Shown here: piece by piece, positions 11,979 to 22,364 of the stretch | How the letters are laid out: each line of letters opens with the position of its first letter | How positions within the stretch are numbered: the stretch's first letter is position 1 | Assembly: GCF_958298935.1 (NCBI RefSeq) | Contig: NC_084938.1 | Span: 8,439,501-8,503,500, forward strand | Reading direction: 5' to 3' | Origin: Phragmites australis | Lineage: Eukaryota; Streptophyta; Magnoliopsida; Poales; Poaceae | Length of the DNA stretch: 64,000 bases | The notes under the pieces: model-generated | The model's database searches: none | The model's input: only the letters and a program-made list of their open reading frames with translations | Told to the model about the DNA's origin: nothing | Position numbers and translations under genes: made by a program

Positions 11979-13010
11979 GCACTCGGCAAAGAGGCTCCTT
12001 TCCCGAGTGTCATTTTTTGACACTCGGCAAACCCTAATTTTTTTTTCACTTTTGACCTCCAAACTTTTTCTGCAGTCCTCATACAATACCTGGTACTCCA
12101 TGTTCCAATGTGGCACATTTCTCGGATTTTTTCTGTATTTCTTTAATTTATTTCAATTAATTGAATTTTCTTGGATAATTCAAATTATAACTGCTAGTCA
12201 TTCGAATAATGAAAAAAAATGAATGGAAAAATGATATTCATGTTATTTAGTATAATGTGAGGCCGTATCCAGGAACAGACCACAAATTTCGAACATCTTG
12301 TTCACGAAACATGACCACGAACTTGCGGTCGAGTTGTTTTTAAATTGTATAAAAAGCAAACGAAGTCCGAAAATCATGAAACTTGTCAAGATGTCATGAT
12401 ATCATATGTGGAGGCTGTGATAAAAATTTGAGAAGGTTTTGCACAAGTTGTCACGTACGATACTTGCAAACCGAAGAATCTCCGAAGAAACCTGGGTAAA
12501 CTTCTTCGGTTTGCAACGGTTACAAGCATCGTACATGACAACTTGCGCAAAACCTTCTCAAATTTTTATCACAGCCTCCACATATGATATCATTACATCT
12601 TGACAAGTTTCATGATTTTCGGACTTCGTTTGCTTTTTATACAATTTAAAAACAACTCGACCGCAAGTTCGTGGTCATGTTTCATGAACAAGATGTTCGC
12701 AATTTGTGGTCTGTTCCTGGATACGGCCTCACATTATACTAAATAACATGAATATCATTTTTTCATTCATTTTTTTCATTATTCGAATGACTAGCAGTTA
12801 TAATTTGAATTATCCAAGAAAATTCAATTAATTGAAATAAATTAAAGAAATATAGAAAAAGTCCGAGAAATGTGCCACATTGGAACATGGAGTACCAGGT
12901 ATTGTATGAGGACTGCAGAAAAAGTTTGGAGGTGAAAAGTGAAAAAAAAATTAGGGTTTGCCGAGTGTCAAAAAATGATACTCGGGAAAGGAGCCTATTT
13001 GCCGAGTGCC
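11979..13010. repeat. Large inverted repeat (hairpin), about 500-bp arms
   Basis: The left arm 11979-12478 and right arm 12502-13010 are near-identical inverted copies around a loop of about 23 bases (12479-12501). Matching landmarks include CATGTTCCAATGTGGCACAT (about 12099) against ATGTGCCACATTGGAACATG (about 12870), CCGCAAGTTCGTGGTCATG (about 12661) against its inverse (about 12304), and the innermost GCAAACCGAAGAA against TTCTTCGGTTTGC. A transcript through here would fold into a long double strand. The ORFs seen in both arms mirror each other and are not genes. Confidence 0.9.
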
Positions 13011-13019
13011 AGGACGTCT

Positions 13020-13180
13020 GGCACTCAGCAAAGAATTTCAAATTTTTTTTAAAAAATCCCTCTTTGCCGAGGGCCAGATCGGGGGCACTCGGCAAAGATT
13101 TTTAAATTTTTTTTAAGAAAACCCCTCTTTGCCGAGTGCCAGATCGGGGGCACTCGGCAAAGGGGGGATTTAACCCCCGG
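13020..13180. repeat. Further CACTA palindrome units
   Basis: Three more TTTGCCGAG...CTCGGCAAAG units separated by A/T-rich runs of 8-10 bases. They continue the subterminal array on the inner side of the hairpin, directly before the GC-rich captured segment. Confidence 0.8.
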
Positions 13181-13277
13181 CCCACGCACCGCACACACGC
13201 ACACACGCCCGCGCCAGCCGCCCCCGCGCCCGCGGCGCCCGCGCCCGCGGCGCCCGCGCCCGCGCCCGCCCGCGCCC

Positions 13278-13418
13278 TGGTGCGCCGTGCGCACCGTGCA
13301 GGTGCTCCGCCCGGGCCTCCCCTGCGCCGTCTTCACCGGCGACGCCGACGGATCGCCCGAAGGCCTTGCCGCTCGGGCCCTAGACCGGTTCGGCGTCCGC
13401 CTCCTCCGTCCGCCGCAG
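13278..13418 (+). pseudogene. ALG11-like fragment: Captured host exon fragment resembling ALG11 mannosyltransferase
   Basis: Forty-seven in-frame codons starting WCAVRTVQ contain PCAVFTGDADGSPEGLAA and RALDRFGVRLLRPPQ, then a canonical donor (CAG followed by GTACGG). This strongly resembles the first-exon segment of plant ALG11, the ER-membrane GDP-mannose alpha-1,2-mannosyltransferase that extends lipid-linked oligosaccharide. The rest of ALG11 is absent. The upstream part of the frame is a Pro/Ala-rich low-complexity run (13185-13277), not ALG11. The fragment lies inside the CACTA on the plus strand, so it is best read as a transduplicated exon plus intron start. The family match is from memory of the motif and was not searched. 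Confidence 0.62.
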
Positions 13419-14552
13419 GTACGGCGATAGAGTCCTGCTGTCCTGGCTAAATATTGGACCTATGTAGTTTTAGTTGGTAATACTGCTTGAGAAATTAGCC
13501 AATTAGGTCGAACTAGCACACGTTTTGCGATCATAAAAGTTGGTCTGTCTTCGTTAGCTGCTATTGTTAGCTTTGTTTAGGATTGTTAGCTTTGTGCAGT
13601 AGGAATTATGCTGCACAGTAAACTTGCTTCCTAATGCATAATTTAAACCTTTGGTGCTGTATAAAAAAAAGACCTTGGTAGTCGGTAGTTTTGGTTGGAG
13701 ACTGCTCATGGAAGAAGTGTGATTACCTTCCTAGTTTGCAATACATCGTGGATAAAGCTAGAACCATAGTTAGAGGGAAAAAGAATGATGACATTGTTAT
13801 ATATATGTGGTTGGATATAATCTTGTGCATGTCGGCCATCGTGCCGTTCATATATATGTGCATGTCGGCCATCGTGCCGTTGGTTTTCTTGCAGGTTTTG
13901 GAAACCTCACCGTGCAGGGGAGGTGCTGCCGAAATTTTGTATTGACAGTTTTATGTTTCTTTTTTTGCAGAGAAGAGCCAGTCGGAGCGGCGCCGGAGTA
14001 CCTCGGCGACCCCGATCGCCTTCCTTGCCGCTGCGGGTCTACCTGCACCGCGTCGCCTCGCCACTGCACCGACCCGCCACGGCCCCGCTAGCCTGACTCC
14101 ACCGCCACCCTAGGTATAACCCCTCTTTCCGTATCATGGTCATAGATCACGTAACCCAGTTAGGCGTCTCCCGTTCGAAAGAGATACGGTTGGAAATATG
14201 CAGATATTTCCATATCTAAAACCGTATCTGTTTCGAATTGTCCACGTTTTTTGGACAGCCCACGGATGCGTAGGTGGGGTTAGTTTCCATGGTCTGCTCC
14301 GATCCGAGACAGAGTTTCGGCATCATCTCCCTGTTGTTCTCCGGATACACACTCTCCCTAGCAGGACGTGTATTTGGAGAACAGCGGGGAGGTGCTGCCG
14401 AAATTCTGTCTCGAATAGGAGTAGAGCATGGAAACTAACCTCATCTACGGATCCTCGCGTGGGATTAGGACCTATCCTCACCTATTAGATAGTAGGAACG
14501 TCGTGTAGATGCAATTGATGTTTATATTACTCGCCGCTATATATGTTAGAGG
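13419..14552 (+). other. CACTA internal leader with captured intron and small repeats
   Basis: AT-rich DNA follows the donor at 13419 and could be the captured ALG11 intron. A 24-bp segment, GTGCATGTCGGCCATCGTGC and the next 4 bases, occurs twice at 13825 and 13858. A second inverted repeat spans about 14260-14455, with arms of about 80 bases around CCTGTTGTTCTCC...GGAGAACAGCGG. A sequence close to part of one arm (GGGGAGGTGCTGCCGAAATT) also occurs at 13917. This region probably holds the promoter and untranslated exons of the transposase unit; I could not place a TATA box with confidence. Confidence 0.5.
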
Positions 14553-17500
14553 ATGGAGGACCGTGAGTGGATGTACACGGGCCGCGCAAGTCAGGGTCAG
14601 GTCACCAATGAATGGATCGACAAGACCGATGCTTTCTTGGAACGGGCATTTGGCGTGGCTGCTAAAGGAGCGAGTAAAATTTGCTGTCCCTGCAGCAAAT
14701 GTGCAAACAGGAAAAGACAAACGAAGAAGGTCATGGGGGAACATCTTTGGAAGAATGGATTTACGGCAGACTATACCCGGTGGGTCTACCATGGTGAAGC
14801 CGATCGTATGAGAGAGGAGGTGGTGAGACCACGCGTCGAGGATTATGATGCTGATGCCGGGGTAGCAAACATGTTAAATGACTATCACGAGGCACAGTTC
14901 GCTGAAGGACGTACGGAGGAGGAGCCAGAGGCAACCGCAAAGGCGTTCTACGACATGTTTGCCGCGGCACAGAAACCCCTTCACGGCCAGACAAAGGTTT
15001 CTCAACTAGATGCCATTGGACGCATAATGGCTTTAAAGTCCCAGTATAGCCTGAGTCGAGACGCCTTCGATGGTATGTTGACAGTTATTGGCAGCCTGCT
15101 TCCGGAGGGTCACCTTCTGCCAAAGAGCATGCACGAGTCACAGAAACTCCTTCGTGCACTTAAGATGCCGTATGAGCAGATACATGCTTGCCCGAAGGGG
15201 TGCGTCCTATTTAGGAAAGAATACGTGGAAGCAAAGTACTGTCCAAAGTGTAAATCATCTAGGTTCCTGGAGGTAGATTCTGGTGATGGCCAGAAGAGGC
15301 AGCTTGACATTCCCGTGACAATCCGACGGCACCTTCCGTTCATACCGAGGATCCAACGGCTATACATGACCGAGGAATCCGCGAAACAGATGACATGGCA
15401 CAAAAATGGCAAACGATACAATCCTGACAGGATGGTACATGCATCCGATGGTGAAGCACGGACCCACTTTGATGGCATTCATCATGAGAAAGCTAAAGAG
15501 GCTCGTAATGTACGTGTTGCGCTGGCAACAGATGGGTTCAATCCTTATGGAATGATGGCTGCCCCATACACATGTTGGCCCGTGTTCGTTATCCCCCTCA
15601 ATCTCCCCCCCGGCATATGCTTTCAACGACAGAACGTATTCTTGTCATTGATAATTCCTGAACACCCGGGGAATAATATGGGTGTGTTCATGGAGCCTGT
15701 GATTGATGAATTGGTCCGTGCTTGGGAGGAAGGGGTATGGACATACGACCGAGCTACAAAGAAAAACTTCAAAATGCATGTTTGGTACCACTACGCCCTG
15801 CATGACTTCCTGGCGTATGGGATATTCTGCGCCTGGTGTGTTCACGGGAAGTTCCCATGCCCAGTATGCAAGGAAGGTCTGAGGTTCATTTGGTTGCAGA
15901 AGGGTGGCAAGTATTCATCGTTCGACAAACATCGGCAATTCCTCCCTCTTGACCATGCATTCAGACGAGACATCAAGAACTTTATGAAAGGTGTCGTAGT
16001 GACAGACCCTGCACCACCGATAATGACTGGTGCCACGGTTCGTGAACAGATAGATGGTCTCGAGGTCAATCCAGAAGGTGGTTTTGTGGGATATGGTGAG
16101 CAACATATGTGGACTCATAAGTCGGGCTTGACTCGGCTCCCCTATTTTGATGACCTTCTCCTTCCACACAACATTGATGTAATGCACACTGAAAAGAATG
16201 TTGCCGAGGCACTTTGGGCAACAATCATGGACATTCCTGACAAGTCAAAGGACAACGTTAAGGCTAGAGTGGATCTGGCAACGATATGCGATAGACCAAA
16301 CCAACATATGAAGCCTCCTAGTCGTGGCAAGACATGGAGAAGGCCTAAGGTCGATTTTGTCTTGAGCAAGCCCCAAAGGAGGGAAGTACTAGAATGGATC
16401 CAGACGTTAATGTTCCCTGATGGGTATGCAGCTAATCTGAGGAGGGGAGTGAACTTATCTACTATGCGAGTCTTAGGGATGAAGAGTCATGACTACCACA
16501 TATGGATTGAGCGGCTTCTTCCGGCGATGGTTCGAGGCTATGTCCCTGAGCATGTCTGGCTAGTGCTGGCAGAGTTGAGCTATTTCTTTCGCCAGCTTTG
16601 TGCCAAGGAGTTATCTCGGACCGTGATTGCTGACTTGGAAAGAATGGCACCTGTGTTACTCTGTAAGTTGGAGAAGATCTTTCCACCCGGCTTCTTCAAT
16701 CCGATGCAGCATTTGATTTTGCACCTCCCGTACGAGGCACGAATGGGGGGGCCCGTGCAGGGCCGTTGGTGCTATCCAATCGAGAGATGTCTAAAGGTTC
16801 TTCGAAAGAAATGTAGAAATAAATGCAAAATCGAGGCTTCCATTGCAGAGGCATACATTCTGGAGGAGGTGGCGAACTTCACAACAACATACTATGGTGA
16901 CAACCTCCCTAGCGTGCATAATCCACCCCCTCGTTACAATGCTGGCGAAAATGAATCGAACCTCAGCCTTTTCCGAGGCCAACTCGGAAGCGCAAGTGCA
17001 TCGACCCCCAAGACCTTGAATCATGAAGAGTGGCGCCATATCATGCTATACGTGTTGACCAACCTTGACGAAGTGGCACCGTACATGCAGTAAGTTCTCA
17101 ACGAACTTGTTAAATACGCCGTCACTATTCTGCATCCAACCCCCTTGTTTCTCGTTGGTACAGGGAATTTCTTCATGAATTCTGGCGTCAATCAAGGGAT
17201 CCTACCCCGCAGCAGGTAGATACCCTTCTTAGACAGGGTGCGGGAAATGGAATGCCCGATTTCATTTCTTGGTTCAAACGGAAGGTACCGTCCAATTTAG
17301 CTCGTACGTAGTTTGACATTCCAAGTTACTCGTACGTGCGAATAATATAACGATGTATCCTGCTTGAGCTTGCAGGGCCAGAGGGATGCGTCTATGTGTG
17401 CCGAGTTGAGACAGGTTGCCGATGGCTTTGCCTATAGGGTCAGGTCATTTTCTGGTTATGACGTGAATGGATATCGCTTTCGCACAACAAGCTACGAGCA

Positions 17501-18170
17501 GAGTCGGCCCAATCGAAGAACCACAAGTTCCGGAGTTTTTACGCCCGGCGTTGATGAGGTCGAGTATTATGGAAGAATTGAAGAAATATACGAACTCAAG
17601 TTTCATGGTTCCAAACCTTTTAATCCCGTCATATTTAAATGCCATTGGTTTGATCCTGAAGTAACGAGACGGACATATTGTAATCTTGGGCTAGTCGAAA
17701 TTCGACAGGATTCCGTCTTACCAGGAGACGATGTCTATATTGTGGCCCAACAGGCCACGCAAGTTTATTATCTCCCATATGCGTGTCAAACCATAAGGCA
17801 TCTTAAGGGTTGGGATATTGTGCACAGGGTATCGCCACACGGTAAAGTGCCTGTCCCAAACGATGAAGATTACAACTTAGACCCAAACACATATGACGGA
17901 GAGTTCTTTCAAGAAGAGGGACTAGAAGGGAGGTTTGAGATAGACTTAACCGAAGCGATCGGAATGGAAGTAGACAATGAAACGGTTATTGAAGAGGACG
18001 TTGGAGATGAGGTGCAAAATGTGAAGGACTTACAAATGCTTGAGCGATTACATTTAGACAATGACAATGGCAACATTGCTCATTCGGATAGTGTTGATTA
18101 TTTCGACATGATTGATAGTGATGATGAGACTTATGATCCAGCTAATCCCGATCATGAAGATTATTTCTAA
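14553..18170 (+). CDS. TNP2-like: TNP2-type CACTA transposase, three exons, 1150 residues
   Basis: Exons 14553-17089, 17164-17284 and 17376-18170 join in frame (GT/AG at both introns) to 1150 residues with no internal stop. The N-terminal ~90 residues form the transposase-associated domain with a CPCSKC metal site; a second zinc site (CPKGC...CPKC) lies near 213-240. Transposase_21 follows, with ATDGFNPYG (Asp327) and HNIDVMHTEKN (Asp542) marking conserved acidic segments. A DUF4218-like region (HLPYEARMGGPVQGRW, then EASIAEAYILEEV) is near 720-790. Exon 3 carries a DUF4216-like region (YYGRIEEIYEL, then FKCHWFD) and an acidic tail. Length and domain order equal those of complete grass TNP2 proteins. 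The protein should cut the CACTA ends in the nucleus. The short downstream gap and shared strand tie it to the TNPA-type gene. Confidence 0.92.
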
Positions 18171-18277
18171 TACATGTAATACTATGTTATTTTGTAATTA
18201 CGTTTTGTTTATTTTGCATCTCTTTCTAAGTACTTCTTGTTTATCTGTGCTTATTGGTTTACTCTTTTTAATTGCAG

Positions 18278-18291
18278 GTGATTGAACAAAG
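18278..18291 (+). promoter_or_regulatory. Splice acceptor just ahead of the TNPA-type start codon
   Basis: A pyrimidine-rich stretch ending TTTTTAATTGCAG at 18277 is a good 3' splice site, followed by 14 bases and the ATG at 18292. There is only about 120 bp between the TNP2 stop and this ATG. This suggests the second protein is made from a spliced transcript starting upstream, as tnpA is in maize En/Spm, rather than from its own promoter. Confidence 0.6.
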
Positions 18292-20442
18292 ATGGTGGGC
18301 GGTGGGATGAGGAAGCTAACGTCCTTGTACCGAAGGACAATGACCGCTGCACCGGGGGAGAGTAGGAGGAGGAGCAGCTGCAGGAGGGAGTCGTCGCCTG
18401 CCGCCCCGTCGCGTGAGGAGGAGGAGGAGGAGCAGGTGCCCCAGGAGGACGCCGAGGAGGCGCAGGAGGACGCGCAGGAGGACGCGCAGGAGGACGCGCA
18501 GGAGGAGGCGCAGGAGGACGCGCAGGAGGAGGCGACAGCAGGGGGTTCCGCTTCCTCTAGTTCGTCGAGCGTCTACTTGCGAGGTCCCGCGAGCCTCCCT
18601 CAGCGACCGATACCTCGTGAGAGACGCCCGCTGATTCGACCCGAGGGGGAAAAGTAAGTAACTTTAGATGTTATCACTACTTTATATGATATGTTGAATA
18701 TCAAAATAGAAATTGGACGATTGTTAATCACTTGGGCAGGAACTGGACGATTGTGGCGAGTGGAGGTGCTCACACACGCCAAGTCAATGGCATCCTCGGT
18801 CTTCTGTGCAAGGAGCACTTCCCTGGCCTGGTTGAGTACGCCGGAGTGACAGGGCCGGCCTACTCGTTTGACCACTACGCCGCCGCCCCCGATGCTGCAG
18901 ATCGGGCCCGCAGGGTATTCAACAACAAGGCGGAGCGGGTGAAGCAAGAGCTGTGGGTAAGTCTTCCTCGCACTACATTGCTCAATACATCGTATTTATT
19001 GGACATTCTTAAAATAATGAATGGATACATCGTGTTTGTATGCAGGATTTCTTTAGATGCCAGGACGGACATGAGGCCAGGGCGGATGCGGTGGCTACCA
19101 AATGCTGCAAAAAACTCGTGGTGGACATGCATTACGAGGCGCGCATCCAGGCCGTCGTAACTTACCACGGGACCGTCGTTGGAACGAAGGTCACCAAAAG
19201 GGACGCAAGAACCATGACGCTGACCCGGGACCAGTACCTGCAGGTAAATACAGAACATTAATACTGATTCCTTTTGAGATTAAGTAGGCTTAATTTCATC
19301 TTCTGATATGTCATGTACTTGATGGCCTGTAGATGATTCCTTATTGGTGCGCCGCGCATCCCCAGTGCTGGGAACAGATGGTGGACAAGTGGTGCTCACG
19401 CGAGTGGGAGGAGACGCACAACTTGTGCCGGGAGCGGCGTTTGATGATGCCAGGTGTAGCACACCATCAAGGCAGCCGCAACCTCAGCGGATACGCACAA
19501 ACATGGGTACGCGAATTCATTTATTTATTCTAACGCTCAATTCTGCATGATTTCTAATCATCTTGCTGTTTTTCTCGCAGTCGGCGTCACATGGTGGCCA
19601 GCCTTGCTCCATCTTCAAGGCATTTGCTATGGCCCACAAGGGCAAGGCGACGTCCGACGTCGACTACAACCCGGAGGACGGGCCCGAGGCGTACAGCAAT
19701 GCGACCGTCCACAACCGCCTTAGTGAGTACACATCGATGGCAAGGGAGGTCCATGGGCCAGAGTACGATCCGAGCACCGAGGAGCTTGATGGAGAAGTCG
19801 TCATGAGGGTGGGAGGAGGCAAGAAGCATGGGCGATACTGGATTGGCGACGGCGCAATCGACTCGGCCGCTACTCCCAGTCTCTCCCAGATTCGAGCAAG
19901 CAGCACGAGCACGAGCCCGGCCATACGACCTCGGAAGGACACTTCACACCACCGGGTGGAGGCACTCGAGGTTATTCCTGGTTTATTCGTCGTTCATTGG
20001 TTTTTTCATACCTTTCCTTTGCATTATTGTAACATTAGGGTGAATATATTGTAGGCCCAGCTGGAACAAGAGAGGAGGATACGGGAGCAAATGCAGGCGA
20101 CGATGGAGAGGGTGGAGGCCGAGCGGGAGGCCGAGCAGCGGAGGATGGTGGAGATTCTTCAGTACATGCAAAGTATTGGCGCCGCTACGGGTGTAGCTCC
20201 GCCACCTTCGCTATTCGCTCCACCTCCACCTCCTCACTATTCTACTCTTGTGAGTATAAATGTTTTAGTTTGTATGTTCATGCTTACGGTCAAACCTAGT
20301 GGAGTATGAAAGTTTTATTCATGTATGGTATATATTTATCTTGTCTCACACATGCAATCTCTTCTCCTTTGTGCAGAATCAATCGGCGGCATCGAACGAT
20401 CCTCATGCTTCAGCGAATCCTTCACCAAATCAGTTTCATTGA
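18292..20442 (+). CDS. TNPA-like: TNPA-type En/Spm protein (Transposase_24-like), seven exons, 533 residues
   Basis: Exons 18292-18653, 18740-18956, 19046-19243, 19333-19506, 19581-19970, 20055-20249 and 20377-20442 all have GT/AG borders and join without a stop. Residues 1-120 are basic, then an acidic repeat built from QEDA/QEEA units (12-bp DNA repeats at about 18450-18535). Residues 121-320 match the plant Ptta/En/Spm transposase layout (NWTIV, then DFFRCQDGHEARAD, a C-C-KK segment, and MIPYWCAAHPQCWEQMVDKW). Residues 448-490 form a charged coiled coil (EQERRIREQ...EILQYMQS), followed by a Pro-rich tail. In En/Spm the TNPA protein binds subterminal repeats and also regulates the promoter; here TTTGCCGAGTG arrays are the natural partner. 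Exon calls are mine; the 19971 donor (GTTATT) is the weakest. Confidence 0.85.
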
Positions 20443-20699
20443 CCATCTTGGTGATGATACTTGTGGTTGTTAATGGTACTTCTATTTGCAATTATGGTTG
20501 TAGATGATGGAGCACTTGGATTACTTGTGAACTTATTTGTGATATATTGTGAGACATGTGATGTTTGTGATATATATGTGGTGTTGGTGATATATATGTG
20601 CTGTTGATGATATATATGTGATGTTGGTGATGTTTGTTATATATATATCTGTTTGTTTGGATGGGATGTCAAAAACAAATAAAAAGGCTGTTTTCAGTC
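20443..20699 (+). other. 3' end of the CACTA transcription unit
   Basis: AT-rich DNA with TGATATATATGTG repeats (20537-20640) follows the TNPA-type stop codon. It likely holds the polyadenylation region shared by the unit. No coding content is seen. Confidence 0.5.
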
Positions 20700-21077
20700 A
20701 CTTTGCCGAGTGCAATGGCCATGACACTCGGCAAAGTGACAACATGCTTTGCCGAGAGCCACGGTCCAGGCACTCGGCAAAGATGGCCTGTTTGCCGAGT
20801 GTCCTCCAGGTGGCACTCGGCACAGACACCACCTTTGCCGAGTGTTTGATTCACTGGCGCTCGGTAAAGCGGAGGCCTTTGCCGAGTGTCAGCTTAGCAC
20901 TCGGCAAAGCCTTTGCCGAGTGCCCGATAAAGTGCACTCGGCAAAGAGGTCTTTGCCGACAAACTTTTTACCGAGCGCCCTTTGCCGAGTGTAGCACTCG
21001 GCAAAGCCTTTGCCGAGTGTATATCGTCCTTTGCCGAGTGCCTGAGGCACTCGGCAAAGAAGCTGTCTCCGGTAGTG
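20700..21077. repeat. Right subterminal palindrome array and terminal repeat
   Basis: About 16 copies of TTTGCCGAGTG or its inverse within 380 bases, packed more tightly than at the left end and frequently as adjacent inverted pairs, then the terminal repeat ending GTCTCCGGTAGTG at 21077. It is followed at once by the ATT target duplicate. Confidence 0.9.
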
Positions 21078-21080
21078 ATT

Positions 21081-21375
21081 GGAAGAGAAAAGAGAGCCTA
21101 TGGAGCAGGTAGGGATCGGACTTGAGACCGGTGCCATCACCAACTTAGAAGAACGTGAGCTACTTCACCAGAGAGAAGCAAGTTTAACTGAAATTCTGTC
21201 CATGATGACGAATAGTGCATCACAATTGTTAAAGTCGTCCCAAATTTCAAGACATAAATATTTGGAAGGTATGCGAAGTATACTTCACAGCGGATCAAAC
21301 TGTGCATCATTTGGATATTTCTAGAGAAAGTTATAGTATATGGGGTGCATATTTGCATGATTCACACTATATTAC
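21081..21375 (+). other. Unassigned segment with an 81-codon ORF
   Basis: The DNA between two CACTA-type elements contains a plus-strand open stretch (21079-21324) with a helical, charged content around LEERELLHQREASLTEILS. Its start lies in the target duplicate of the CACTA. Sequence to the left of the CACTA is the protease upstream region, so this should be its former continuation. I see no family. It may be chance or a gene fragment. Confidence 0.25.
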
Positions 21376-22364
21376 CACTACTATAGAAAAACTTATCACC
21401 GTCGGTTCCAAATATGACATCACCGACATCTGTCGGTTTTGGAACCGATAATTCGGTTCCTAAACCACTTTCTTGGTTGTGAAAAAATCTAACAATTTTT
21501 TTTCTCACTCGAACCACCCACCCATACTAACTGCACAGTCCCAAGTTACAAGTCATGCATTTTCTTACGCAAAATGCATGCACGTGCGGTTGCTTGGTGT
21601 CCAACCCGGAACCTCTTAACTTCGTGCGAACCCACAACCATCTCACCTCAACATGTTTTTATACCATCGAACCTATATTTTGTATCATTTCATGTTTCAT
21701 CTTACTTGGAACTGAGTTGGCTCATACGAAAGTCAAATAAGAGCTTCGATGAGTACATTTCATAAATATAACATGTTAATCATATTTTGGTGCTTGAGTA
21801 TTGCATATATTATTATTTGGCCATGTCATTACTGGTTTTATCCCTTTTTATGTAGTTTAGGAGTGCTAGGTACTCTCATTAGTGAACCGCGATGAAAGGA
21901 GTCAAGCATGATAAGTTATAGATGACAAATTTATTGTCAACAAGATTTGGGCACCTATATTACGTCAAATAAAAAGTTGCCAACTACAAAGGTATAGACC
22001 TCATCAAGCGGTACAATTATCATACAAAAATTATCTGCATCTAACTTTGTATAAAAAAGTTATGAATTTCTAAACATAAGTTGCAGACTTGGAACCTCCA
22101 TTATTAGTGATAGTTTTTAATATGAACCTACAGTAATACTCAACCATTACTATCAGTTTTTTAATAAATTCGACAGTTATAATGCCACTATTATTGTTGG
22201 TTTTATAAAAAAACCAATGACATATTTTTATTATTGTTGTCAGTTTTTTCGAATGGATTATCATTGTCGGTTTCTTTTAACATAGACAATGTACTTTATC
22301 GTTGTCGCTTTTTAACTAACCGGTAGTGATAAACGGTCTGTCTATTGATGTTTCTACGGTTGTG
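21376..22364. mobile_element. Degenerate non-autonomous CACTA-like element
   Basis: The left end CACTACTATAGAAAAAC and the right end TTTCTACGGTTGTG are imperfect inverted repeats. The subterminal DNA carries repeated (C/T)GTCGGTT motifs in both orientations (CACCGTCGGTTCC at 21400, CATTGTCGGTTTC near 22263). Flanking triplets TAC and TAT may be a decayed target duplication. No transposase is encoded. The mismatched ends indicate an old insertion. Confidence 0.5.

Larger units (their letters stand above)
11629..21077 (+). mobile_element. Complete CACTA (En/Spm superfamily) transposon, 9.45 kb
   Basis: The element starts CACTACCGGAGAC at 11629 and ends GTCTCCGGTAGTG at 21077. The terminal inverted repeats match for about 30 bases with one mismatch (G versus A at position 14). 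A 3-bp target duplication ATT lies at 11626-11628 and 21078-21080. Both ends carry dense arrays of TTTGCCGAGTG and its inverse. Inside are a 1-kb hairpin, a host exon fragment, a TNP2 gene and a TNPA-type gene, both on the plus strand and both without stops once introns are removed. All parts expected of an autonomous CACTA are present; whether it moves is unknown. Confidence 0.93.

Noticed and set aside
11591..13105. Several ORFs of 60-110 codons on both strands in the CACTA left end
   Set aside because: They translate the palindromic TTTGCCGAGTG repeats and the hairpin arms, and mirror each other.
11629..13180. CRISPR-like array of short repeats
   Set aside because: The regular short palindromes are CACTA subterminal repeats in a plant genome; spacing is irregular and units occur in both orientations.
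14553..17093. Reading the TNP2 ORF as ending at 17093
   Set aside because: The stop lies in a GTAAGT intron start; joining to 17164 and 17376 restores the conserved C-terminal region in frame.
18413..18634. Arg-rich ORF overlapping TNPA exon 1
   Set aside because: Out-of-frame reading of the 12-bp repeat that codes QEDA/QEEA in the true frame.
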